Origin: Oceanospirillaceae bacterium UBA2001
GTDB lineage: Bacteria; Pseudomonadota; Gammaproteobacteria; Pseudomonadales; Balneatricaceae
DNA: 33,909 nucleotides
Assembly (NCBI GenBank): GCA_002335115.1
Contig: DDCR01000117.1
Location: forward strand, 1-33,909
Direction of reading: 5' to 3'
This document shows, one piece after another, positions 8,803 to 15,681 of the stretch (the stretch's first letter is position 1; every line of letters begins with the position of its first letter). The notes under the pieces were generated by a model. It was not told the DNA's origin. It ran no database searches and saw only the letters and a program-made list of their open reading frames with translations. A program made the position numbers and the translations under genes.

Positions 8803-9276
8803 ATGCCTAGTGCCCTACAAACGCTTCAAACCCCGGTCCTAAAAGATTGGATTGATTACAATGATCATCTCAATGATGCGTATTATTTGGTCATCTTCAC
8901 CAAAGCCACAGATACCTTGCAAAATCACCTGGGCTTAACTTTGGAGCACATTAAAAATACGGGAGAAACTCTATTCACCGTAGAAAGCCATTTGGCCTAT
9001 GTGCAACAAATTGGGGTGGGCGAAATGGTGACTGTCACCTCAAAAATACTTGAGACCGACACTAAACGCATGCGAATTTTTCACAGCATGTTCAATGATC
9101 AAGACGAATTATTAGCCACCGTAGAAATGTTGCTGATTTGCTACAATTTGGAATCCCAAAAGGTCACTGACTTTAGCCTGATGATGCAACAAAGCCTGTC
9201 TCTTTTTGCATCTGAATACGGGCCATTAACTTGGCCAGAAAATGCTGGCAAAGGCATTGCCTTAAAAAGAGCTTAA
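8803..9276 (+). CDS. Second hotdog-fold thioesterase, betainyl-CoA type
   Basis: A 157-residue 4HBT-like protein with DWIDYNDHLNDAYY near the N terminus, the same catalytic region as in the thioesterase at 3022-3594 (Asp in IDYN, then His). It is related to the CdhB/LcdH thioesterases of carnitine degradation. The two proteins are clearly different in sequence and length, so they are diverged paralogues rather than a recent duplication. It is divergent from the AraC-type regulator with about 110 bases between them and convergent with the methyltransferase gene at 9309. Possibly one paralogue acts on carnityl-CoA and the other on betainyl-CoA; this division is a guess. Confidence 0.82.
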   Translation: MPSALQTLQTPVLKDWIDYNDHLNDAYYLVIFTKATDTLQNHLGLTLEHIKNTGETLFTVESHLAYVQQIGVGEMVTVTSKILETDTKRMRIFHSMFNDQDELLATVEMLLICYNLESQKVTDFSLMMQQSLSLFASEYGPLTWPENAGKGIALKRA

Positions 9277-9308
9277 CCTTAGTAAACTGCTTTAGATTAG
9301 ACGATCAA

Positions 9309-10355
9309 CTAACGGCGGCGGGAACGGCGTTTAATGACAGCGCCTTCTGCGGCTCCACCTGCCACACTTAAATCTCCCGCAAACTGGGCTTTGCCGCCTT
9401 TAGAAACCTCTCCAAGTACCGATTCGATTTTTTCCACCGTAGGGGACTCGCCTTTAACATGGTTATCTAGGGCATTGCGCATAGCCCACACATGTTCTGG
9501 CGAGGTACCACAACAACCACCAATAATGTCCGCTCCAGCATCCATCACCATAGTCGCATAACTGGCCATAATTTCTGGGGTACCGTTATAACGGATTGCA
9601 CCGTTAACATATTCTGGGATACCACAATTGGCCTTAGCCACTAAAATAGCCTTGTCTCCACCAGGTGCACTGCGCATATTACAAATGGCCATCACTAATT
9701 CGGAGGCGCCAACACCGCAATTAGAGCCACAGGCATACGCAGTGTGATTTTCATGACCGCAAGATTGCACCATATCAGCGGGTGTGACCCCCATCATGGA
9801 ACGGCCATTAGTATCAAAACTGTAAGTACAAATAACGGGCAATCCAGTTTGATTCGCACCTTCAATTGCGGCCTCAGACTCTTGCGTTGAAGACATCGTT
9901 TCTATCCATAAGACATCTGCCCCACCTTCTTTTAAGGCAAAGGCCTGCTCTGAAAATGCAGCGACTGCATCGCTATGGCTTAGGCTACCCATAGGCTCAG
10001 GGATTTCTCCTGTAGGGCCCATGGAGCCCGCTATAATAATGGGACGGCCAGCTTTAGCAGCCACTTCACGGCCTATTTTAACTCCAGCTAGATTTAACTC
10101 ACGTACCCGATCTGCGGCATGGTGTAATTGCAGTCGATAATGGGTGCCACCAAAGGTATTGGTTAAAATAATATCTGAACCTGCATCCACAAAACTTTGA
10201 TAATTTGCAGCAATGCGCTCTGGGTGATCTACATTCCATAGTTCAGGTGCATCACCTGTTTCTAACCCCATGGCAAATAGATTTGTGCCCGTAGCACCAT
10301 CTGCAAGTAAAACCCCCCGCTCTGCTAACAAATCTTCAAGTAGATTAGAATTCAT
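9309..10355 (-). CDS. bmt: Betaine--homocysteine S-methyltransferase homologue
   Basis: A 348-residue zinc-dependent homocysteine S-methyltransferase. ADGATGTNLF (18-27) and PELWN (37-41) match the homocysteine-binding region. The zinc cysteines are in GSNCGVG (Cys213) and GGCCGT (Cys281, Cys282). Family role: transfer of a methyl group from a betaine to homocysteine, giving methionine and dimethylglycine. MetH-type folate and cobalamin domains are absent. The C terminus ends in a basic tail (KRRSRRR). It is divergently arranged with the MttB-type gene at 10727. Together with the carnitine-type operon this suggests use of glycine betaine as methyl donor. Glycine betaine is the best-supported donor, but dimethylsulfonio compounds or a methylcorrinoid cannot be excluded from sequence. 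Confidence 0.85.
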   Translation of the reverse strand: MNSNLLEDLLAERGVLLADGATGTNLFAMGLETGDAPELWNVDHPERIAANYQSFVDAGSDIILTNTFGGTHYRLQLHHAADRVRELNLAGVKIGREVAAKAGRPIIIAGSMGPTGEIPEPMGSLSHSDAVAAFSEQAFALKEGGADVLWIETMSSTQESEAAIEGANQTGLPVICTYSFDTNGRSMMGVTPADMVQSCGHENHTAYACGSNCGVGASELVMAICNMRSAPGGDKAILVAKANCGIPEYVNGAIRYNGTPEIMASYATMVMDAGADIIGGCCGTSPEHVWAMRNALDNHVKGESPTVEKIESVLGEVSKGGKAQFAGDLSVAGGAAEGAVIKRRSRRR

Positions 10356-10713
10356 ATTTGATTCTCAAAATGTCTGACGTTCTGCCTATGCTACCTACCT
10401 AGAGGCTGGTTAGATAGAATTTCTGACCGCCAAAGACCCTATACAAGTTGAGTTTTTTTCAAACCATCATGAGTGCTATTCATGTTAAGAAATTCTGCTA
10501 AGGATCTGCTCAAGCCAACGTCAAACTCAAACATAATGACCCCTGCAGCCTGTGAGGCTCAGAAGGAAAAGAAACTTACTTCTTGCCATCACATTGACTG
10601 ACGTTTGCAAAACAAATAATGACGCTTAAACATAACAAGCAGTCGCCACTTAGCCAGCATAAAAACCCCAAGAACTGCAAAATTTGGCCCATATAAACCT
10701 GCCCCATTTTATT
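10356..10713. other. Divergent intergenic region between bmt and the MttB-type gene
   Basis: About 360 bases without a gene. It must hold both divergent promoters. I see a TATAAA at 10692-10697 that could be a -10 box for the rightward gene, without a clear -35, and a small hairpin AGCCT-GTG-AGGCT at 10547-10559. No riboswitch fold is recognised. Confidence 0.6.
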
Positions 10714-10719
10714 GAGGAG
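10714..10719 (+). promoter_or_regulatory. Shine-Dalgarno GAGGAG fixing the MttB-type start
   Basis: GAGGAG lies 7 bases before the ATG at 10727. An in-frame TTG at 10712 is part of this ribosome-binding site and so cannot be the start codon. Confidence 0.85.
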
Positions 10720-10726
10720 TATTTCC

Positions 10727-12274
10727 ATGAGTGAAACCCGCGGACGCCGGAAAAGTGGAGGTGGTCGTAGTGCAAGGCAAGCATCTCGTGCTAATGACAC
10801 TGTAAAAGTTCCTGCTTTTATTACCCGTCAACTAAATCCTTTTGAAGTCCTCGACGAAGCAGGCTTGGAGCTCATAGAACGCAATGCCGACACGATTTTA
10901 GAAGAAGTAGGCATTGAATTCCGCGATGACCCAGAGGCTTTACAATTACTCCAAGCAGCCGGTGCCATTGTCGAAGGTGAACGTGTGCGTTTTCCCCGTG
11001 GCATGTGTCGCGAAATCATTCAAGCATCCGCTCCAGCCACCTACACTCAGCATGCCCGCAACAGTGATCGTAGCCTAGAAATAGGTGGCAGAAATACTGT
11101 TTTTGCTCCAGGTTATGGCTGCCCGTTTGTGCGTGACTTAGATAAAGGCAGGCGTTATGCAACCATTAACGACTTCCAAAATTTTGTTAAACTGGCATAT
11201 ATGTCTCCGTACATGCACCACTCGGGTGGTACTGTTTGTGAACCCGTAGATGTGCCGGTTACGACCCGCCACTTAGACATGCTCTACAGCCATATTAAAT
11301 ACAGTGACAAAGCCTTTATGGGCTCAGTTACCGCACCTTCTCGCGCTCAAGATACAGTGGATATGGCGAAAATTGTTTTTGGTGAAGAGTTTGTTAAAAA
11401 TAACACAGTCACCACTAGCTTGATTAACGCTAACTCACCCATGACATTTGATGACACGATGCTGGGCGCAGCAAAAGTATATGCTGAAAATAATCAAGCA
11501 TGCGTAGTGACACCGTTCATTTTGTCAGGCGCGATGTCACCCGTCACGATTGCAGGCACCTTGGCGCAGATTCTTGCCGAAGTATTGGCGGGCATTACCT
11601 TTATCCAGTTATACCGTCCTGGCACGCCTTGTATCTTTGGCACCTTTGCAAGTTCCATCTCTATGCAGTCTGGCGCGCCTACCTTTGGTACTCCAGAACC
11701 TGCTTTAGTCTTATATGGCGCTGCGCAACTGGCTCGACGTTTGGGTGTTCCGTTTCGCAGCGGCGGTTCTTTGCCTGGTTCTAAAATAGCCGATGCCCAA
11801 GCCGCTTATGAAAGTGCCAATACGCTGATGCCTACCATTCTTGCAGGGGTTAACTTTGCCCTTCATTCGGCGGGCTGGCTTGAAGGAGGCTTATCCATGG
11901 GTTATGAAAAGTTTGTGATGGATCTTGATCAACTGGGCATGGCCCACACCTTTTGCAAGGGCATCGATCTAAGCGAAAATGGTCAGGCATTGGATGCCAT
12001 CCGTGAAGTTGGTCCGGGCAATCACTTTTTGGGTTGTGCTCACACTCAAGCTAACTTTAAAAATGCGTTTTACATGTCTAACATTACTGACAACAACAGT
12101 TTCGAACAATGGGAAGAAGACGGCAGCAAAGACATTCAAGTGCGCGCCAATGCCCTTTGGAAGAAAATGTTAAATGAGTATGAGGCCCCGCCTTTAGATC
12201 AAGGCATTGACGATGGCCTAAATGACTTTATGGCGAAGCGAAAAGAAGCGCTTGCAGGTACAGGCGACTTTTAA
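10727..12274 (+). CDS. MttB-superfamily methyltransferase, non-pyrrolysine type
   Basis: A 515-residue member of the trimethylamine methyltransferase superfamily (COG5598). The frame has no internal amber codon, so it is not pyrrolysine-dependent TMA methyltransferase. Non-pyrrolysine relatives with known activity demethylate quaternary amines and pass the methyl to a corrinoid protein: MtgB on glycine betaine, MtcB on carnitine, MtyB on gamma-butyrobetaine, MtpB on proline betaine. A related role fits the carnitine-type operon and the betaine methyltransferase next door. No corrinoid protein, corrinoid reductase or second methyltransferase is present in the window. The N terminus carries a basic, Gly/Arg-rich leader (RGRRKSGGGRSARQ). 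It is divergent from bmt and followed by a hairpin at 12295-12325. Family firm; substrate and methyl acceptor unknown. Confidence 0.85.
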   Translation: MSETRGRRKSGGGRSARQASRANDTVKVPAFITRQLNPFEVLDEAGLELIERNADTILEEVGIEFRDDPEALQLLQAAGAIVEGERVRFPRGMCREIIQASAPATYTQHARNSDRSLEIGGRNTVFAPGYGCPFVRDLDKGRRYATINDFQNFVKLAYMSPYMHHSGGTVCEPVDVPVTTRHLDMLYSHIKYSDKAFMGSVTAPSRAQDTVDMAKIVFGEEFVKNNTVTTSLINANSPMTFDDTMLGAAKVYAENNQACVVTPFILSGAMSPVTIAGTLAQILAEVLAGITFIQLYRPGTPCIFGTFASSISMQSGAPTFGTPEPALVLYGAAQLARRLGVPFRSGGSLPGSKIADAQAAYESANTLMPTILAGVNFALHSAGWLEGGLSMGYEKFVMDLDQLGMAHTFCKGIDLSENGQALDAIREVGPGNHFLGCAHTQANFKNAFYMSNITDNNSFEQWEEDGSKDIQVRANALWKKMLNEYEAPPLDQGIDDGLNDFMAKRKEALAGTGDF

Positions 12275-12294
12275 CGCCATATCTCTCGATAATA

Positions 12295-12325
12295 TAGCCC
12301 CGTGATCAATCTGGACTCGGGGCTA
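12295..12325 (+). terminator. Hairpin after the MttB-type gene, possible terminator
   Basis: TAGCCCCG (12295-12302) pairs perfectly with CGGGGCTA (12318-12325) around a 15-base loop, 21 bases after the stop. No T-run follows, so it is either a weak terminator or an mRNA 3'-end protecting structure. Confidence 0.4.
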
Positions 12326-12416
12326 CCATTTGCACCCCCTTAACATCCTTGCACTCTGCCACTCACAGCACATTTACAACGATGCTACCCTAAACTCAAG
12401 CGCGGGGAAATCGCGA

Positions 12417-12734
12417 CTAAGCTATTTTACTACCACCCATGCAAGGCGCTGTTGCCGGCATCTTTTCTTGTTTGGCTTGCCATTGTTCAGGCGTATAGCA
12501 GTGTAAGGCGAGTGCATGAATAGGGTTTTGCATTAACTCTCCTACTAGCGCGTAGACTTTTTGGTGACGTTTTACTGGTCCTAACGCCGCAAAATCATCA
12601 GAAACTAAGACTAAATTGTAGTGGCTATCGGTGGCTGACCCACTATGTTTATGGCTATCGTTATCTAACTGATGATGGCTAATATTTAACGGTGTTAACA
12701 CCAATTCAAGTAATTTTTTGGCTGTCGTATCCAC
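12417..12734 (-). CDS. bolA: BolA-family protein
   Basis: A 105-residue protein with the BolA fold: an N-terminal helix and a His-containing loop (HKHSG), a central VSDDFAALGPVKRHQKVYALV segment containing the RH.....L signature, and IHALALHCYTPEQW near the C terminus. BolA proteins partner monothiol glutaredoxins in iron-sulfur cluster handling and influence cell shape and stress responses. It is a single gene reading leftwards, with its 3' end facing the MttB-type gene and its 5' end divergent from the TolC-like lipoprotein gene. Several BolA-like paralogues usually occur per genome, so the exact subfamily (BolA rather than IbaG) is likely but not certain. Confidence 0.9.
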   Translation of the reverse strand: MDTTAKKLLELVLTPLNISHHQLDNDSHKHSGSATDSHYNLVLVSDDFAALGPVKRHQKVYALVGELMQNPIHALALHCYTPEQWQAKQEKMPATAPCMGGSKIA

Positions 12735-12827
12735 ACTTATTCCTTTGAGTTGAAACTGGTTTTGATCATATCACGGAAGCCATTTTATCGGTGGCGAAAA
12801 TAATAGCAAAATAACTCCCTAACCCAT

Positions 12828-12855
12828 TTGACGTTTTTACTTTATTTACTATATT
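12828..12855 (+). promoter_or_regulatory. Putative sigma-70 promoter of the TolC-like gene
   Basis: TTGACG (12828-12833), a 16-base spacer and TATATT (12850-12855), in a very AT-rich stretch. An AGGA Shine-Dalgarno sequence precedes the ATG at 12904. Confidence 0.5.
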
Positions 12856-12903
12856 TATTCTAATTAATCGATTTTTGACAGATGATAATTTTAGGAATAA
12901 ATA

Positions 12904-14490
12904 ATGCCATCATGTATTCGTCTCGGGCAAGCTGAAACGCTATTGACCTGCACCTTATTACTATTCATCAGTGCCTGCACTCCAACTCCAACTCAAGCAC
13001 AAATCAAACCCGTTTCATTGGTCCCAGAGGTGAGGATAAATCATCAATCTCAGGCCCAAGCTCAGAACCCAAGCCTAGCCCTAGACACAGCTTACCAAAT
13101 GCTACAAACAAAAATAGCTGAAGACGGATCAGACGTACCCTCGTCTCTATCTGAATTTTACCAAACATTAGATCAATTAGGACTCGAGCAATCAGGCTTT
13201 TTCAAACAACAGAATTCAGCCTTAGGGTTAATAGAAACCTACTGGGAACTGGTTATTATTGATGTAGCTTTACAAAAAATCTGGTTAGAACAAGCCAAAC
13301 TAACGTTAACTCAAGGGGTCAATGGTGTTGACCAAAATACAACTGCACTCAAGGCCCACTTGCATCTATCATGGCTTAAGACTCTAGCGACTAGCAGCAA
13401 ATCTCTGCAGCAACAACGAACTAAGATTAGCCAAAATTTAGCTCGTATTATAGGTTCAAAGCCCACACACCTGAATCTGAGCTACTTGCCTCTTTCAGAG
13501 CTTAGGTTGCGTCTTCCAGAACCGAAGACTCTTTTGATAAATGAGTTTTCTCAAGGTTTACTTGAACAACATCACGCTGCAACCTATGCTCAACTGAGAT
13601 CCGACCATACCCAGTTAAATATTCTTAAAGTGAACCGTTTATACCAACAACCCATACTTGGATCTTACGTATGGCACGACATAGAAACTTCGTTGAAGCA
13701 TCAAGCAGGGCTCCTAACTTCAAACACATCTAATCCAAAGCTGGCTCGCCAACTGCGCCTAACACAATTGAATATTGCACTGATTAATTACCATTATAGC
13801 CACCAACAGTTGCAGAGCATTAGGGGCCAATATGAGACAGCTGAGAGCCTTTATCAGTTGAGCCAAGAACAACTATTATCAGGCAATGTAAATCAGCTGG
13901 AAGACTATTCATTGGGCTTAGAAGCCATGGCAATAAACCTGCTATACCTACAAGCCACTTTAGACAGCATCCATGCCTACGCTCGACTTTTGGCTAGCTC
14001 ACATTTATCACCGGATCAATGGCAACAATCATTGACCAGTTTATCCCTTTCAAATAAGGACGATAGCACCATCTCAAAGGTCACCGACATAGCACCTGCT
14101 AGCGGCAAGCCCATAGTCAATAGTGAGGATTTAGTGGTTGTTATTGATGACGACAAAAAAGATGCCCAACAGCGCCGCACAATTGATGGTTTAGCTTTTT
14201 CACAATACCTAAAGCCAACATCAGCATCAGCCACTATTGTCACCACTGCTTTGGCGTATCTATGGCAGGTTGAGATAGGTTCACAAGCCAATATCACAAG
14301 CACCCAAGCTATGTTTACACAAGCACCCGAATTAACCTACCTAGCTCGTTACCCCACGCTTGAGGTTGGTACCCATTCAAAGCGTCCTAATCTAACAGCG
14401 GTGGGTTTAGGTCATAGTCAGGCTAAGGCCCTATGTAGGCGCCTGAAAAGGCTAAAGGTCGAGTGTTGGATGCGACAAAGTCATTATTAA
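12904..14490 (+). CDS. TolC-like outer-membrane lipoprotein with SPOR-like C terminus
   Basis: A 528-residue protein. The N terminus is a lipoprotein signal with lipobox ISAC (Cys25). Residues about 100-380 are long helices with two pseudo-repeats resembling TolC/OEP channel proteins: an ETYWELVIIDVALQ segment, then later NIALINYHYSHQQL and YETAESLYQLSQEQLLSG. After a low-complexity linker (about 390-450), residues 454-528 look like a SPOR domain: WQVEIGS at the start, YPTLEVGTHS in the middle and a final helix QAKALCRRLKRLKVEC. Likely role: outer-membrane exit duct of a type I secretion system, possibly for a large adhesin, with peptidoglycan anchoring by the tail. Its stop overlaps that of the LapG-type protease gene tail to tail. 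The TolC call is moderately firm and the SPOR call tentative; no ABC exporter or membrane-fusion protein is in the window. Confidence 0.65.
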   Translation: MPSCIRLGQAETLLTCTLLLFISACTPTPTQAQIKPVSLVPEVRINHQSQAQAQNPSLALDTAYQMLQTKIAEDGSDVPSSLSEFYQTLDQLGLEQSGFFKQQNSALGLIETYWELVIIDVALQKIWLEQAKLTLTQGVNGVDQNTTALKAHLHLSWLKTLATSSKSLQQQRTKISQNLARIIGSKPTHLNLSYLPLSELRLRLPEPKTLLINEFSQGLLEQHHAATYAQLRSDHTQLNILKVNRLYQQPILGSYVWHDIETSLKHQAGLLTSNTSNPKLARQLRLTQLNIALINYHYSHQQLQSIRGQYETAESLYQLSQEQLLSGNVNQLEDYSLGLEAMAINLLYLQATLDSIHAYARLLASSHLSPDQWQQSLTSLSLSNKDDSTISKVTDIAPASGKPIVNSEDLVVVIDDDKKDAQQRRTIDGLAFSQYLKPTSASATIVTTALAYLWQVEIGSQANITSTQAMFTQAPELTYLARYPTLEVGTHSKRPNLTAVGLGHSQAKALCRRLKRLKVECWMRQSHY

Positions 14491-15119
14491 CCTCGTAACA
14501 TGTTTAAGGCGCCTTCATAAAGCCACCATTGGCTCTCATTAAGGGCGTAAATGGGAAGTAAGTTACTAAGCTTTACGTCAGCTTTAATTCGGTTTGTTCT
14601 ATTGTCTAAAATATAAAACTCATGACCCACTTTAACTGATAATACGGCATGGAAATCATTAATTTGATCATCCCTCGCAATGATCAAACGCAGGTGATTA
14701 GAGGCCATACCTAATGCACGAAGGGCATAGTACTTAGCAATGGCATAGTCCTCACAATCACCTTGACCATTGTCAAAAAATTCCATGGGCGATGCCCAAT
14801 AATCACCCGTACCATATTGTTTTTTATCACTGCGATAGTGAACTCGATTAACAATGGCATTCACTTGAGTTATTTTTTCCATCAAATTATGACTAGAGAG
14901 CCGCTTAAGCTGGCCTGCAAGCTTGTTTGGTAAACACACATTAATGGTTGTTTCACATTGCAATCCACTGATGTTCGACTGCCGATCTAACATGGCGCGC
15001 CATTTACTAAACATCATAGCCGGTGATTGATTCGTTTGAGATACCTTACCAAGGGGTGCACTGATGGCCCAAAGATTGGCTGATACAACTAAACTGATGA
15101 CTAACAGTAAAAAACGCAT
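14487..15119 (-). CDS. lapG: LapG-type periplasmic transglutaminase-like cysteine protease
   Basis: A 210-residue protein with an N-terminal signal peptide (about residues 1-18). The transglutaminase-like catalytic triad is visible: Cys122 in GDCEDYAIAKY, His157 in FHAVLSV and Asp172 in ILDNR. The acidic residues flanking the cysteine (Asp121, Glu123, Asp124) correspond to the calcium site of LapG. The upstream DYW.SP.EF segment is also typical. LapG cleaves a large RTX adhesin at the outer membrane to release cells from biofilm and is held by the c-di-GMP receptor LapD; LapD is not in this window. The gene is convergent with the TolC-like lipoprotein gene, sharing a TTAA at their stops, which supports a common role in adhesin secretion and release. 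Confidence 0.87.
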   Translation of the reverse strand: MRFLLLVISLVVSANLWAISAPLGKVSQTNQSPAMMFSKWRAMLDRQSNISGLQCETTINVCLPNKLAGQLKRLSSHNLMEKITQVNAIVNRVHYRSDKKQYGTGDYWASPMEFFDNGQGDCEDYAIAKYYALRALGMASNHLRLIIARDDQINDFHAVLSVKVGHEFYILDNRTNRIKADVKLSNLLPIYALNESQWWLYEGALNMLRG

Positions 15120-15362
15120 GTGGACTACCGAGTTAGTTTTGCTTGGAGCTAAACTACCACTGGTAATTGTATTTAAGGATGACGTGTTGTTAGGGGGCGT
15201 AGGTGATAGGTAACATTAGGTAAAGCCATTCACGCGGCGAGTACATTAGCTAAAATAATGTATGAATAGTGTAAAAACCTTATGCCAAAGGTAAAACTTG
15301 TTGCCAACAGCTACCTCCATATAAAAAGGTTTAAGCTATTCAAATAAAATGGTTTTTTAGAC
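15120..15362. other. Intergenic stretch before the tRNA genes
   Basis: About 240 bases between the lapG start and the tRNA promoter. It is AT-rich, has no open frame of note and shows no recognisable RNA structure. It should contain the leftward lapG promoter, which I could not place with confidence. Confidence 0.6.
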
Positions 15363-15391
15363 TTGACTCAAGCCCAATAGATCATTAATAT
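15363..15391 (+). promoter_or_regulatory. Strong sigma-70 promoter of the tRNA-Asn pair
   Basis: TTGACT (15363-15368), a 17-base spacer and TAATAT (15386-15391), immediately followed by a GC-rich discriminator (TCGCGCC). Such a discriminator is typical of stable-RNA promoters under stringent (ppGpp) control. Confidence 0.8.
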
Positions 15392-15398
15392 TCGCGCC

Positions 15399-15500
15399 TC
15401 ACATTGAGCAATTCCTCGATAGCTCAGTTGGTAGAGCAGTAGACTGTTAATCTATTGGTCGCTGGTTCGAGTCCAGCTCGAGGAGCCAACCTCAATGTGA
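15399..15500 (+). repeat. Inverted repeat enclosing the first tRNA-Asn
   Basis: TCACATTGAG at 15399-15408 is the exact reverse complement of CTCAATGTGA at 15491-15500. In the precursor RNA the leader and trailer of the first tRNA could pair and extend its acceptor end. The second copy lacks such flanks. Confidence 0.7.
15413..15488 (+). tRNA. tRNA-Asn (GTT)
   Basis: A 76-base tRNA with encoded CCA. The acceptor TCCTCGA pairs with TCGAGGA, the D-loop is AGTTGGTAGA, the anticodon loop CTGTTAA carries anticodon GTT, and the T-arm holds GGTTCGAGTCC. It is the first of two identical copies behind one promoter. Confidence 0.98.
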
Positions 15501-15511
15501 CCACTTATGAT

Positions 15512-15587
15512 TCCTCGATAGCTCAGTTGGTAGAGCAGTAGACTGTTAATCTATTGGTCGCTGGTTCGAGTCCAGCTCGAGGAGCCA
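15512..15587 (+). tRNA. tRNA-Asn (GTT), second identical copy
   Basis: Identical over all 76 bases to the copy at 15413-15488, with anticodon GTT and encoded CCA. Only 23 bases separate the two, so they form one transcript, followed by the hairpin at 15596. Confidence 0.98.
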
Positions 15588-15595
15588 TTCCCATT

Positions 15596-15619
15596 AAGCC
15601 ACCTTGTTGTGGCTTTTTT
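15596..15619 (+). terminator. Rho-independent terminator of the tRNA operon
   Basis: AAGCCAC (15596-15602) pairs with GTGGCTT (15609-15615) around a CTTGTT loop, and the T-run continues to 15619. On the minus strand the same stem could weakly stop transcripts leaving the nucleoside operon. Confidence 0.88.
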
Positions 15620-15681
15620 GTGCCTTGGGTTTATGCCCTCTTAGTTATTTAGCTGGTCTTAGACTATCCAGCCCGTCACTA

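Noticed and set aside
10712..10726. An in-frame TTG start for the MttB-type gene, five codons upstream of the ATG
   Set aside because: The TTG overlaps the GAGGAG ribosome-binding site of the ATG at 10727, which is ideally spaced.
10356..10726. A riboswitch upstream of the MttB-type gene or bmt
   Set aside because: Only a 5-bp hairpin is visible; no glycine, SAM, cobalamin or other known riboswitch core could be recognised.
10727..12274. True pyrrolysine-containing trimethylamine methyltransferase
   Set aside because: The frame is open without an internal amber codon, so it belongs to the non-pyrrolysine branch.
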